Source: an uncultured Spartobacteria bacterium
Lineage (GTDB): Bacteria > Verrucomicrobiota > Verrucomicrobiia > Chthoniobacterales > Chthoniobacteraceae
Length of the DNA: 64,000 nt
Assembly (NCBI GenBank): GCA_903901425.1
Contig: CAIURC010000028.1
Coordinates: 59,169 to 123,168 of the forward strand
Direction: 5' to 3'
Position numbers and translations under genes: made by a program. Of the stretch, positions 55,387 through 64,000 are shown in pieces (the first letter of the stretch is position 1; the number at the start of each line of letters is the position of its first letter). The notes under the pieces were generated by a model. That model was not told the origin of the DNA. It saw nothing but the letters and a program-made list of their open reading frames with translations, and made no database searches.

Positions 55387-55432
55387 CAGTCGAGAGCGAG
55401 GATTGAGCCGCCCTGGCGGCGGATCTCGACTG
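55387..55432. repeat. nested inverted repeat (imperfect hairpin)
   Basis: An outer 9-bp perfect stem (CAGTCGAGA 55387-55395, TCTCGACTG 55424-55432) encloses an inner perfect stem GCCGCC/GGCGGC (55407-55412, 55415-55420). No U-tract follows, so it is more likely a structured element or a REP-like unit than a simple terminator. Confidence 0.6.
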
Positions 55433-55905
55433 GTCTTGCTGTGACAGGGGGGCAAAAGGTCACTGGTGGGATCCCCATCGGCGTGGGGAATCCATTCGCT
55501 GCCTGTCACGGAGGTTCAATGGGCTCAAAGGTCGCGATTTCCAAGGGAGGTTCGGGGGGAATTTCTATTACACCTTGATGTCGCTGCCGCTCCATCCTTT
55601 GGGCTTCCTGCGGCCGCTCCGCTTCCATTCCAAAAGTTTGTGGAGCCGTAGGAAGAATTCGACTTCGCCGGAGCGGTGGAACGTGTCCACGGGATGCAGG
55701 GTGGCCTCGCATCCTGGGCGCAGGAGTGGATAGGTGTCCCAGACCCTGAGGATGAGGTAGCGCCAAAGCGGACGCGTCGCGCGGGCGATGACTTTGGGGG
55801 GCAGCTGGATGAGCGGTGGTTTCGGCGAGGGGTGTTTTTCAGCGGTGGAGTCCGCCCGTCTGGTGGATGGGCGTGGCACGCCGCGGCGTTTGTTCAAGGA
55901 AATCT

Positions 55906-55994
55906 GGGGACAGACCACGGTGATCGAAATCTGGGGACAGACCACGCAGCTCCGACTGAGGAGAGAAACCCGGACGGCATGGGGTCAGACCACG
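55906..55994. repeat. cluster of GGGGACAGACCACG repeats
   Basis: GGGGACAGACCACGG (55906-55920), GGGGACAGACCACG (55933-55946) and the variant GGGGTCAGACCACG (55981-55994). The first two are 27 bp apart start to start. The copy at 52366 has the same layout. Confidence 0.82.
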
Positions 55995-56107
55995 CCGATG
56001 CCGGGTCGGCCCTGTGCCGCCCGCCCTGATTTCACCCTGAGCCAACCCTCAGGCGGTGGCAGGGAACAAAACTTGTGCGGCAGTCGCAGGGCGGGCACAC
56101 ATGGTCC

Positions 56108-57208
56108 ATGCGAACACGACGTCATTTTCTCGCCGGAATCGGAGGTGCCGCTGCCTCTCTGTGGATTCAGCCCGTGAAGGCCGCACCAGATCCCAGAAAA
56201 GACACGATCATCGGGCACGGCGGGTTCCGGTACCGTGTGCACAAGGACTGGGTGCCGCCCGGCCAGGGCCGGCATCATCCGATCCTGAACTGCCACGAGA
56301 TGGTTCAGGTCAGGGATGGCAGATTATTCATGATCGGCGACCACGGCACCCACCAGATGCTGGTGTTCAAGCCAGACGGTACGATTCTGGATTCCTGGGG
56401 ATGCGTCTGGCCGGGCGGGCATGGGCTGACCCTTTCGCGGGAGAACGGCGAAGAATTCCTGTTTGTGACCGACAGCGGGCTCTGGAAAAGCGGGAACGGC
56501 GGGTACCGGCAGACCGGGCGGGTGACCAAGATCGATCTGACGGGACGGGAGATTTTCAGTCTCAGCCATCCTATGAGCGTGGGAGCCTATGAGCCGGGCA
56601 TGAACTTCAATCCGACCGAGACGGCCATTGCGCCGAACGGGGACATCTACGTGGTGGACGGCTACGGGTCTCAGTATGTGTTGCGGTACGACCCGAAGGG
56701 GCGGTTTCTTCAGCGGTTCGGAGGAAAAGAGGGTGTGCCGTTGGCGGAACGGCTGAATAACGCCCACGGAGTGGCGGTGGATCTCCGCTCGGGAGCCGAA
56801 ACAGCCACCCTGCTGGTGACATCCCGGGCCGACCACTGTTTCCGCCGGTTCACGCTGGAGGGCAAGTACTTGGAGACCATTGCCGTGCCCGGATGCATGG
56901 TCTGTCGGCCCGTGATTTCGGGTCAGGAACTGTACGCCGGAGTGTGTTGGTCCAAGAATCCTGAACTCAACAAACTCACAAACAACCCGAGTGGTTTTAC
57001 CGTGGTGTTGGATGCCGAAGGCAAAGTGGTTAGCGCGCCGGGCGGCACGGAACCGGTCTATGAGGACGGGAAACTCCGGCCCCTTACCCGAGCGGAACCC
57101 GTGTTCGACCATGGACACGATGTGTGTGTGTTGGAAAACGGTGATCTCGTGGTGTGCCAGTGGAACGCCTTCCAGACGTACCCGATCCGGCTGGAGCGCC
57201 TGTCCTGA
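56108..57208 (+). CDS. Tat-exported NHL/six-bladed beta-propeller protein
   Basis: 366 aa from ATG 56108, which opens a twin-arginine signal (RTRRHFLAGIGGAAASLWI). Repeated blade motifs are GRLFMIGDHGTHQMLVFKPD, EFLFVTDSGLWK, GDIYVVDGYGSQYVLRYDPK followed by GRFLQRFGG, HGVAVDLRSG and FDHGHDVCVLENGDLVVCQW. This is the NHL-repeat/peptidylglycine-monooxygenase-like propeller type that is common in PVC bacteria. Its catalytic status is unknown. It stands alone, with a gap of 284 bp after its stop that holds no recognised gene. Confidence 0.9.
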   Translation: MRTRRHFLAGIGGAAASLWIQPVKAAPDPRKDTIIGHGGFRYRVHKDWVPPGQGRHHPILNCHEMVQVRDGRLFMIGDHGTHQMLVFKPDGTILDSWGCVWPGGHGLTLSRENGEEFLFVTDSGLWKSGNGGYRQTGRVTKIDLTGREIFSLSHPMSVGAYEPGMNFNPTETAIAPNGDIYVVDGYGSQYVLRYDPKGRFLQRFGGKEGVPLAERLNNAHGVAVDLRSGAETATLLVTSRADHCFRRFTLEGKYLETIAVPGCMVCRPVISGQELYAGVCWSKNPELNKLTNNPSGFTVVLDAEGKVVSAPGGTEPVYEDGKLRPLTRAEPVFDHGHDVCVLENGDLVVCQWNAFQTYPIRLERLS

Positions 57209-57492
57209 ACCGCGTCGGTCCAGCCAGAAAAGCTTGCGCTCTTCGGTCTGCCCTTGGGCAGGGTCAAGCACAGGTGAATGAAAGGATCGCGGAGCTCAAA
57301 AGCGAAACCTGAGTGGACGGCTTTTGCATCCGGGATTTTTTGTGACGGACACGGTTTCGTGTGCAGTGACGCCGTTTTGTTGCTGAAACTCCCATTTCCG
57401 TTCAGACCGCAGTGCGGTACTGGCGGTTGCGAGTTGAGAAAATACTAAATGCCGCCCAGAGTTCGGCCATCCGGTCCAAAGGAGAACCGCAA

Positions 57493-60400
57493 TCACGGGT
57501 GTGTTTCAGGGATCGCCTCGGTCGCAGTGACGGGTGGAAGGAAACCCGAGGCAAATCTGGCGTAAAGGGATGGGAGGATGAAAAGATTCAAAACGGTGCT
57601 GCTCACCAATCCCCCGAGAATCACCAGTGCGAGGGGACGCTCGATTTCATTGCCGGGTACATCCCCTTTGAACACCAGGGGGATCAATGCAAGGGCTGCA
57701 GTGCCAGCTGTCATCAAAATGGGTGTAAGCCGCTCCTCGCTGCCCCGCAGGACAGTCTCCAGACGGTCCTTCATGCCTTCGTGTTTTTGTAAAAACTGGT
57801 AATGGCTCATCAAAAGGATCCCGTTGCGCGCTGCAATTCCCAGGACCGTGACAAAACCCACCAAGGACCCGAGGGACAGCATTCCCGCTCCGAACCACCA
57901 CACCGAAAACACCCCGCCGATGAGGGCAAATGGCAGAGTGAGAAACACCAGCAGCGTGAGCCGCACGCTTTTCAAGTCGGAGAGCAGGACTGCAAAAATT
58001 CCGAGGATGGATGCGCAGGCGAGCCATCCAAGACGGCGCTGGGCGGCTTGGCGTTCCGCCCATTCCCCGAGCACCTCCGGATGATGTCCGGGCTTGAAGA
58101 AAATACCCGCAACGCGCCGTTCAACTTCCTTCACAACATCTCCGAGGGCGCGCCCCGCCACATTGCATGTCACATCGAGCCTCCGGGAGGCTCCTTCGCG
58201 CTTGATGGCGTTCGGTGTCGGGACAATTGCCAGGTCTGCAACGTCACAGAGCCGGACGTGTCCACCGGCGGGAGTCTCTAGAAGAAGCTCCCGAAGCGCG
58301 GTGTAGGAATCGCGGGTGCCAGGCGCACCCCACACTACGACATCATGCACGCGCTGGTTCTGGTACACCTCGCCCACCTTCTTCCCGCTCACCATGGTCG
58401 CGACCGCCTGTGTGACCCGCCCCACGGTCAGACCATGGATGGATGCCAGATCTGGACGCACATTCACCGCGATCTGGGGTACCTGGGTCAACGACTCCAC
58501 TTTGAGTGCGCTGACCCCGGGAACATCTCGGATTGCGGCACTCACCTCGGCGGCATGCGCGCGCAACGTGTCCAAGTCCGGTCCAAAGATCCGTACCACG
58601 ACGCTGGCGCTGGCGCCTGTCAGGACCTCCTTGATCCGTTCCCGCAGAAACGTGAGTAGGTCCCGCGTCAGGCCCGGATAACCGTCCACCACCGCCTGCA
58701 CTTTTCTGACCGTTGCATCATAATCAGCGCCGGGCTCCAGACTGATCCAGAGTTCGGTGAAGTCCGGCCCCACGACCTCGTCAGCCACTTCAGCCCGTCC
58801 GATGTGTGCGCCCTGGTTCCGGACGCCGGGTACCTTCATCAAATCCGTGGCGGCAGCAAGGGTGATGCGTTTGCTTGCTTCCACGCTGGTGTTCGGCTTT
58901 TCGAGCCAATGCATTAGGAAATCGCGTTCCTTAAAGTTTGGCAAAAACTCCTCCTTCAACTGGGTGTGCCAGACGAACACTGTGATTGCCGAAACAGATC
59001 CAAGAACCCACAGGGCAAAAATGGGACGGCGGGTAGAGAATGGTAGAGTGGCCCGGTATGCTGCCTTGAGGCGGCCAACAAGGAGGGAGTCTCCAGAGGA
59101 AATACGGGCCGGGTCGAGCAGCATCAGGCTCAGTGCCGGAGTGACGGTGAGTGCGACCAGCAGTGAGGCGCCGATTGCGATCATGTAGCTGAGGGCCAGC
59201 GGCTTGAAAAACGTGCCAGCAAGCCCTGGCAGATTCAGAACGGGCAGGAACACCAGTACGATGATGACGCTCGCGTAAACCACCGCGCTTCGAACCTCCA
59301 ACGAAGCCTCGAGCACCACGCGGAAACGCGGCTTGTTCGGATTTAGCCTCAGTCTGCGAAGGATGTTCTCCACATCAATGATCGCGTCATCCACAACTTC
59401 GCCGAGTGCAATCACTAATCCGGCCAGCACCATCGTGTTGATGGTTTCGCCGCGCCATGAAAGCGCAAGCAGCGCTGCTGCAAGCGACAGGGGGATGGCG
59501 CTCGCGCTGATGAGCATCGTCCGCCAGTCCCCCAGAAAAACGGCGAGCACCACGCAGACCAATGCACACCCAAGCCACATCGATTCTGTGAGATGATCGA
59601 TCGAGAGTTGGATGAAAGTCGCGGGTCGGAAAATGGTGCTGTCGATCACAAGCCCCCCAAGAGCGGGCTTCAACTCTTCAAGAGCTTTCTCCACCCCTCG
59701 GGTGACATCCAGCGTGTTGCCCCATGGCTGCTTTTCCACAATCAGCAAAATGCCGTTCCCGTCGTTGATGACCGCGTCACCGATGGGTGCCGGATGGCCC
59801 TCCGTCACCTCCGCGACATCCGCAAGGCGGACCGGGGTTCCTGCGCGGAACTCCACCACGGTCCGGCCCAGATCCGCCGCGGTGTTCACCAGGGGAGCCT
59901 GCGCAACACTCAGGCGCTGGTTGGGTGTATCAATGAATCCCCCGGCACTGATCACTGTGGCGTCCCCGGCGGCCCGGATTACCCCATCAAGGCTCACACC
60001 TGCAGCACGGAGTTTCTGGGGATCCACAAGGACCTGGTACTGTTTGTCACGTTGACCCCAGATCGCCACGTTAGCCACCCCTTTTACCGACATGAGCCTC
60101 GGACGGATGGTCCACCGCGCCAGCTCGCTGATCTCCGTCTGCCCGAGCGTTTTCGAGGTCAGGCCGACCTTCAAAACCCGGCTCAGCGAAGAGTACGGTG
60201 CCATCAAAACCGGGGGCCGCGCGACACCAGGAAGCCGGTTCTGGGCAAGATTCAATCGCTCCTGAACCAGTTGCCGTGCTTTCAGCACATCGGTGCCCGT
60301 GTCGAAAATCAGGACCACCGAAGACAACCCCAACACCGACTTCGAACGCAGGGTCTTCAGGAACGGTAGCCCGTTCAGGGAGTTTTCAAGAGGCACCGTG

Positions 60401-60594
60401 ACTATCTGATCTACCTCTTCCGTCGAAAGGCCAGGAACCTCCGTCTGAACCTCCACCAGTGGCGGTGCGAATTCCGGAAACACATCCAGTGGCGCCTGAC
60501 GCGCGGCACTGATTCCAGCCCAAAGAAGGGCCAGAGCCAGGGCGGCAACCAGAACCCGCATCTTGAGCGCCCACGATACAATCGACTTCAGCAT
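57493..60594 (-). CDS. RND-family heavy-metal efflux pump, CusA/CzcA type
   Basis: 1033 aa, normal for HME-RND pumps. The N-terminus ([20 protein letters not shown] followed by [12 protein letters not shown]) and the TM4 proton-relay motif [19 protein letters not shown] (about residues 395-412) are those of CusA/CzcA proteins. Two large periplasmic loops are present (for example [20 protein letters not shown]). The C-terminal half includes [19 protein letters not shown] and [19 protein letters not shown]. It exports metal ions such as Cu(I)/Ag(I) or Zn/Co/Cd with proton antiport. The ion is not predictable here. It follows the adaptor gene by 16 bp. Confidence 0.94.
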   Translation of the reverse strand: MLKSIVSWALKMRVLVAALALALLWAGISAARQAPLDVFPEFAPPLVEVQTEVPGLSTEEVDQIVTVPLENSLNGLPFLKTLRSKSVLGLSSVVLIFDTGTDVLKARQLVQERLNLAQNRLPGVARPPVLMAPYSSLSRVLKVGLTSKTLGQTEISELARWTIRPRLMSVKGVANVAIWGQRDKQYQVLVDPQKLRAAGVSLDGVIRAAGDATVISAGGFIDTPNQRLSVAQAPLVNTAADLGRTVVEFRAGTPVRLADVAEVTEGHPAPIGDAVINDGNGILLIVEKQPWGNTLDVTRGVEKALEELKPALGGLVIDSTIFRPATFIQLSIDHLTESMWLGCALVCVVLAVFLGDWRTMLISASAIPLSLAAALLALSWRGETINTMVLAGLVIALGEVVDDAIIDVENILRRLRLNPNKPRFRVVLEASLEVRSAVVYASVIIVLVFLPVLNLPGLAGTFFKPLALSYMIAIGASLLVALTVTPALSLMLLDPARISSGDSLLVGRLKAAYRATLPFSTRRPIFALWVLGSVSAITVFVWHTQLKEEFLPNFKERDFLMHWLEKPNTSVEASKRITLAAATDLMKVPGVRNQGAHIGRAEVADEVVGPDFTELWISLEPGADYDATVRKVQAVVDGYPGLTRDLLTFLRERIKEVLTGASASVVVRIFGPDLDTLRAHAAEVSAAIRDVPGVSALKVESLTQVPQIAVNVRPDLASIHGLTVGRVTQAVATMVSGKKVGEVYQNQRVHDVVVWGAPGTRDSYTALRELLLETPAGGHVRLCDVADLAIVPTPNAIKREGASRRLDVTCNVAGRALGDVVKEVERRVAGIFFKPGHHPEVLGEWAERQAAQRRLGWLACASILGIFAVLLSDLKSVRLTLLVFLTLPFALIGGVFSVWWFGAGMLSLGSLVGFVTVLGIAARNGILLMSHYQFLQKHEGMKDRLETVLRGSEERLTPILMTAGTAALALIPLVFKGDVPGNEIERPLALVILGGLVSSTVLNLFILPSLYARFASGFLPPVTATEAIPETHP

Positions 60595-60610
60595 GCGTCC
60601 TCGGGGTGGG

Positions 60611-61579
60611 TTACTTGCCTGTCATGAATTCCGTCCCAAACAGCTCCGCGCTTCCGTCCGTGACGACTTTTGATCCCGCGGGAAGCGGTCCTTGGAGAAC
60701 CGCATCGGTCCCTGCCACGCGCAGAACCTGAATCCTCCGGCGTGCATAGGAATGCTCATGGACTTGCAAATAAACCCACTGCCCGCCGTGGATGTCGTGG
60801 AGGACCGCGTTGTACGGGATTACGCAGCTGGTTTTTTCTGGCTGGATCAGCGGAACCTCCACTGCGACCCGCTGGCCTGCCCGCAGCGGAGTCCGCGCCG
60901 GCAACTCGTAATACCAGTCAACCGTGTGCAGGACCCCGTTCGCTGTTGGCGGACCGGCAACGGGTTTTGCCGGCTGCACTGAATCAGGGCTGGATATGCG
61001 GACACCTGCCTCTGCAGCGGGGTCGAGCAGCGCGGCTTCGCCGCTAAAAATGGCAACGCGGACCCAGGCGCGTCGCGGCCCCGACTGCCCAACGGGAGCC
61101 CCCAGCAAATCACGCTGCGACCGTGCCGTGGCCAACGAGGATTCTGCGAGAGCCAGACTGGTCTTTGCCTCGTCGAGGCCGCGCACGCTGCCCGCTTCCG
61201 CATTGAGCATTTTCTGGGCGCGCACCACTGCGATTTTTGCCGCCTCCACCTGAACGCGCGCCTGCTCCAGACGGCCGTCTGCAGCGGTCTGCAGGTCCGC
61301 GAGCCGCAACACTTCATCCAGAGTCCCTCCCAGAACGGGCGCCGCCGTTTCCCCCGCCGGCCCAAGCGGGGTCACCACTTCGCCCGAAAAAAGGCGCATG
61401 CCTTGAACGGCCTTTTGTTCCGGAGCAACCGTTTTGAGTCTTAGACGGCTTTCCGCATCTGGTTTCAGCGTGAGAACGACCAAGTCTGCTTCCTTGGTGA
61501 GGGTTGCAGGCGCGCTACTCCCGGGTTCTGCTGCCCGAATCGATGCTGCAAACAGAAGCGTAGCGAGTAGCTTTTTCAT
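60611..61579 (-). CDS. efflux RND transporter periplasmic adaptor subunit
   Basis: 322 aa with signal peptide ([15 protein letters not shown]). A lipoyl/beta-barrel domain ([35 protein letters not shown]) is interrupted by a coiled-coil hairpin (about 95-160; [40 protein letters not shown]), followed by membrane-proximal domains ending in [10 protein letters not shown]. It bridges the RND pump to the TolC-type channel. Shorter than CusB/CzcB, with no His-rich metal-binding N-terminus. 8 bp separate it from the outer-membrane channel gene. Confidence 0.9.
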   Translation of the reverse strand: MKKLLATLLFAASIRAAEPGSSAPATLTKEADLVVLTLKPDAESRLRLKTVAPEQKAVQGMRLFSGEVVTPLGPAGETAAPVLGGTLDEVLRLADLQTAADGRLEQARVQVEAAKIAVVRAQKMLNAEAGSVRGLDEAKTSLALAESSLATARSQRDLLGAPVGQSGPRRAWVRVAIFSGEAALLDPAAEAGVRISSPDSVQPAKPVAGPPTANGVLHTVDWYYELPARTPLRAGQRVAVEVPLIQPEKTSCVIPYNAVLHDIHGGQWVYLQVHEHSYARRRIQVLRVAGTDAVLQGPLPAGSKVVTDGSAELFGTEFMTGK

Positions 61580-61587
61580 GCGAAATA

Positions 61588-62910
61588 TCAGCGGAGCGGC
61601 GATTGCATCGCATCCTCGAGCGCGCCGGCCGCAATCTGGGCCTCGATGCGTGCCGACTGCAATGCCAGGTTAGCCGCGCATGCCTCAATTTGGCGGCGTG
61701 TAAATTCCAGCCCGGAAACGGCTCCTGCGCGCACCATGCTTTGCGTCGCTTCCGAGGATGTGGCTGCATCCTTTGCCAGTTGGCCTGCCGTCGCCACCTT
61801 GGACCTGGACGCTTGATACGCGGCAAGCGCAAGATCCAGTTCGCCCTCGATCGCTACCTGCTGTGCCAGAAACCGTTTTTCAGCGGTCGCCCGACGTGCC
61901 TCAGCTTCCGCGATCGGCCCCTGGTTCCGGTTGAGTGGCACTGGCAAACTCACGCCCAATTGCCAGCGGTTCTGCCCGGAATTGTAGTCGTATCCGGGGC
62001 CCAGAGTGACGTCCGGGAATTGCTTGGCTACCTCCAGCCGCAGGGCATGTTCAGCAGCCGCGTAGTCGGCGAGAAGTGCAAGCAAATCGGGGCGCTCGGT
62101 GAGCGCACGACGTCTGCTCAGGTGAGGGGCTGGCAGTCGCTCAAAACTGCTGAAATCGAGTTTTGTTTTTTCGAGTGCTTGGGTGGGGACACCCACCGCA
62201 GAAGCCAGCCGAGTTTGAGCTGTGGCAGCAACCCGGCGGGCGTCCTCCAAGGCCAGCCGGGTCCGATTCGCCATCAATCGCGCCTGAGTGAGCTCAAAAG
62301 GTGAAACCTCGCCCGCATCCATCTGTGCGGTCAATTTCCGGATCGCCGACTCGTGCAATTGTTGCTCGGTTTCAAGAAGGCGTCCATTCTGCCGGGCACC
62401 GTAAAGCTCCAGCATCGCAGACCGAACCCGGGAACGTGCCGCCCACGCGCGGACCGAAACCCGCAAGCGCGCCGCTTCCGCTGCCGCAACGGCCTGATCT
62501 GTGCGCTTTGCCCGCTTGCCTGCCGTCTCAAATGGGACCTGCACGTTTGCACCGAAAAACCATGGGGTAAACGGTGGCGCCCGGAAAGTTGCGTACTGTG
62601 GTGAAAATGTCAGCACCGGGTTGGGGCGCATTCCGGCGGTGCGGATTTTTGCCGCTGCTTCATCTGCTTCCGCGCGGGCCAGCGCAAGGTCGGGATGAAA
62701 ATAGACGGCTGCAAGGGAAAGCTTTTCAACGTTCCACGGCAAATCCGCCGCAGATTCCGCCTCCAAAAACGCCAAAAAATCCGGGTCTTTGAGCGAGCGT
62801 CCGGCAAACTCTTCCATGGTGCGCGCAGCGGAAACTCGTTGATGCGTGAACCGCGTGCAGGAAGTCAGGAAAACCAGCGATGCAAGAACTGTGGGGATGG
62901 AGCCATTCAT
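61588..62910 (-). CDS. TolC-family outer-membrane efflux lipoprotein (CusC/CzcC-type)
   Basis: 440 aa from ATG 62910, placed there because a lipoprotein signal ends in a lipobox (LASLVFLTSC). The OEP domain follows: LALARAEADEAAAKIRTAGM, a second repeat ADYAAAEHALRLEVAKQFPD, LGPGYDYNSGQNRWQLGVSL, PLNRNQGPIAEAEARRATAE. It forms the outer-membrane exit channel of the pump. First gene of the three-gene operon. Confidence 0.92.
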   Translation of the reverse strand: MNGSIPTVLASLVFLTSCTRFTHQRVSAARTMEEFAGRSLKDPDFLAFLEAESAADLPWNVEKLSLAAVYFHPDLALARAEADEAAAKIRTAGMRPNPVLTFSPQYATFRAPPFTPWFFGANVQVPFETAGKRAKRTDQAVAAAEAARLRVSVRAWAARSRVRSAMLELYGARQNGRLLETEQQLHESAIRKLTAQMDAGEVSPFELTQARLMANRTRLALEDARRVAATAQTRLASAVGVPTQALEKTKLDFSSFERLPAPHLSRRRALTERPDLLALLADYAAAEHALRLEVAKQFPDVTLGPGYDYNSGQNRWQLGVSLPVPLNRNQGPIAEAEARRATAEKRFLAQQVAIEGELDLALAAYQASRSKVATAGQLAKDAATSSEATQSMVRAGAVSGLEFTRRQIEACAANLALQSARIEAQIAAGALEDAMQSPLR

Positions 62911-63236
62911 GATACCGCTGATGCAGTAGGCGGGAGATGAGGAACAGAAGGCGGAGTGTGAGGATGGTTCTCTTCTGCGCCGTGCCAAGCTTTTTGTCGG
63001 TAGTAGAAATCCTCGGGAAACACTGTCCAGGACGGCTCTAAGGTGCCCAGCGTACTATTCTGCGAGAAAATTTCCGGGCTCTGTTCCCCAACCCCTGAGA
63101 ACCACAGATCCAAGGAGCCTCATTTTTTCCACTGACGATGGAAGGATTGGGTGGCTTCGGGAGGCTCACGTCATGGCGCACTGAACGGGTGATGCTCCGG
63201 GATCCGTTAGATAGGTCACCGCAGTGGAGAAGAAGA

Positions 63237-63321
63237 AAAACCGTGCTCTGTCCCTGCGTGGCCCGTGCGTGCGTGAACCGTGCGTGGACCGGTGCATGAC
63301 AGGGACAGACCACGGTTTTTT
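63237..63321. repeat. long inverted pair of the GGGACAG repeat
   Basis: The segment ending CTGTCCCTG (63237-63256) and the segment beginning CAGGGACAG (63300-63321) are reverse complements over about 20 bp with one mismatch, including flanking AAAACCGTG. They mark the left edge of the repeat cluster. Confidence 0.7.
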
Positions 63322-63350
63322 GCTGGCCGGTCGCGGTAGCGGGAAACCGT

Positions 63351-63696
63351 GGGGACAGACCACGGATTTTGAACGGTGGAACGGTGGAAACGGCGGGAAC
63401 AGGAACGGCGGCAGCTTTCTGGGGACAGACCTCAGATTTTGAACCGTGGAACTGGGGGAGCGTCTTTTGGGGCGTTTTTTGCCGCTGTGGCCGCGGCGAA
63501 TGGTCCGTCTGAGCGGCGTCTCGCGCGAAAATGCGGAAAAAACGGGGAAAACCGGCGCCCCGACCTGCCGCCTGCCGCGCTCCAGCCGGAAACCGTGGGG
63601 ACAGACCACGGATTTTCTTCTGGGGCCAGACCACGGATTTTCCGGGAAGGCCCCAAAAATGGGATTTTCAGGGGATTTTCTGGGGACAGACCTCGG
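63351..63696. repeat. cluster of GGGGACAGACCACGG repeats
   Basis: Copies at 63351-63365, 63421-63435 (variant GGGGACAGACCTCAG), 63597-63611, 63622-63636 (GGGGCCAGACCACGG) and 63682-63696 (GGGGACAGACCTCGG), all in the same orientation. Confidence 0.85.
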
Positions 63697-63853
63697 ATTG
63701 TGAACCGTGGAACTGGGAGAGCGTCTTTTTGGCGCGTTTTTCGCCGCTCTGGCTGCGGCGAATGGTCCGTCTGAGCGGTGTCTCGCGCGAAAATGCGGAA
63801 AAAAAGGGGGGGAACGGCGCCCCGACCTGCCGCCAGCCGCGCTCCAGCCGGAA
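63421..63853. repeat. direct duplication of about 172 bp
   Basis: Copy 1 is 63421-63592 and copy 2 is 63682-63853. Both run from the GGGGACAGACCTC repeat through GAACCGTGGAACTGGG, AATGGTCCGTCTGAGCGG and TCTCGCGCGAAAATGCGG to GCTCCAGCCGGAA, with scattered mismatches and small indels. The 89 bp between them hold two more repeat copies. Confidence 0.85.
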
Positions 63854-63861
63854 TCCGGGCA

Positions 63862-63896
63862 GCACAAAGAGGCGAACCTGGTTCGCCTCTTTGTGC
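63862..63896. terminator. perfect 16-bp-stem hairpin (possible terminator)
   Basis: GCACAAAGAGGCGAAC (63862-63877) pairs perfectly with GTTCGCCTCTTTGTGC (63881-63896) around loop CTG. No U-tract follows on either strand, so a terminator role is uncertain. It could be a mobile-element end or structured RNA. Confidence 0.5.
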
Positions 63897-64000
63897 GTAT
63901 GCCGCTGTTACCGACTTAGCGGCTTTTTTGCGGCTTTTCCTTCAACCAGCGGACGCCGGTTTACTCTTTCCGGTGCTCTGTCCGATCCTCTTTACGGGAA

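Larger units (their letters stand above)
55028..56107. other. gene-poor region with repeats
   Basis: 1.08 kb between the kinase start and the propeller start. It contains a nested hairpin at 55387-55432, a cluster of GGGGACAGACCACG repeats at 55906-55994, and a minus-strand frame of 125 aa (55568-55945) whose first residues are encoded by the repeats. No family-like gene was recognised. Confidence 0.6.
62911..64000. other. repeat-rich non-coding region at window edge
   Basis: 1.09 kb upstream of the efflux operon. It holds six or seven GGGGACAGACC-type repeats, an approximately 172-bp duplication, and a perfect hairpin at 63862-63896. Frames of 130-230 codons here are repetitive and mirror one another on both strands, so none is called as a gene. 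Confidence 0.75.

Noticed and set aside
55568..55945. 125-codon minus-strand frame beginning in the GGGGACAG repeats
   Set aside because: The first 17 residues are repeat-encoded, the rest matches no recognised family, and codon composition is unconvincing. It could be an old fragment.
63237..63696. Possible CRISPR array
   Set aside because: Repeat spacing varies (25-161 bp), repeats are only about 15 bp, two spacers are copies of each other and no cas gene is present.
63038..63867. Overlapping frames of 198-233 codons on both strands
   Set aside because: They run through the repeat cluster and the 172-bp duplication and give near-identical repeated peptides, so they are products of repetitive DNA.
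1..64000. tRNA, rRNA and known riboswitches
   Set aside because: No cloverleaf, conserved rRNA segment or recognisable aptamer core was found by eye. A covariance-model search would settle this.

Overview
The window is about 60% G+C or higher and reads like a free-living, polysaccharide- and glycan-degrading bacterium of the PVC superphylum, most likely Verrucomicrobiota. This rests on the adjacent DUF1800 and Tat-exported DUF1501 proteins, a GspG-like periplasmic protein, many secreted propeller and beta-helix proteins, FG-GAP and PQQ-like proteins, and an Rpn-type PD-(D/E)XK gene. Placement below phylum level is not possible from the sequence alone. Almost every intergenic gap is short. Many genes are translationally coupled through 4-bp stop/start overlaps. 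No rRNA, tRNA or CRISPR array was recognised.

Layout: (1) 1-7.7 kb, a large surface or secreted DUF1800 protein cut by the window edge, its DUF1501 partner and a small GspG-like protein. (2) 7.8-20.0 kb, housekeeping and mixed genes: GreA/GreB-like factor, heavy-metal-binding-domain protein, TetR regulator with UbiB-type kinase, ammonium transporter, sirtuin, esterase, Rpn nuclease, PQQ-like propeller, and a BPL_N plus CHAP-like protein. (3) 19.9-26.2 kb, a sialic acid catabolic operon on the minus strand: sialidase, permuted NanM mutarotase, MFS transporter, NanA-type lyase, cupin isomerase. It is divergent from a GntR/LacI-type regulator, and a perfect 9+5+9 palindrome sits in the divergent promoter. 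(4) 26.4-31.2 kb, a parallel beta-helix protein and core genes (CobW-type GTPase, rpmB with its terminator, gmd, rph). (5) 31.3-42.6 kb, a 1.5-kaa leucine-rich repeat/Calx-beta surface protein and two uncharacterised Cys-cluster paralogues that flank a secreted FAD-dependent oxidoreductase.

(6) 42.7-52.3 kb, a second sugar operon on the minus strand: GntR/FCD regulator, FG-GAP propeller, ribulokinase-type FGGY kinase, fucose-isomerase-like enzyme, MFS transporter, DHDPS-family aldolase, and a BNR glycosidase with an N-terminal cystatin-like domain. Its core (sialidase-fold enzyme + MFS + class I aldolase) repeats the logic of the first sugar operon with different intracellular chemistry. (7) 52.3-56.1 kb, a decayed IS1182-like transposase abutting a response regulator/histidine kinase pair, then a 1-kb gene-poor stretch. 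(8) 56.1-62.9 kb, a Tat-exported NHL-type propeller and a CusCBA/CzcCBA-type efflux operon. (9) 62.9-64 kb, non-coding DNA dense in repeats.

The main non-coding signal is a dispersed family of short direct repeats with the core GGGGACAGACCACGG. Copies occur at 52.4, 55.9 and 63.3-63.7 kb, often in pairs 25-28 bp apart, and the last cluster also holds a duplicated segment of about 172 bp and a perfect 16-bp-stem hairpin. The most interesting protein observations are the cystatin-sialidase fusion, the duplicated Cys-cluster family, and the PA14 domain split by FCCH-like modules in the DUF1800 protein.
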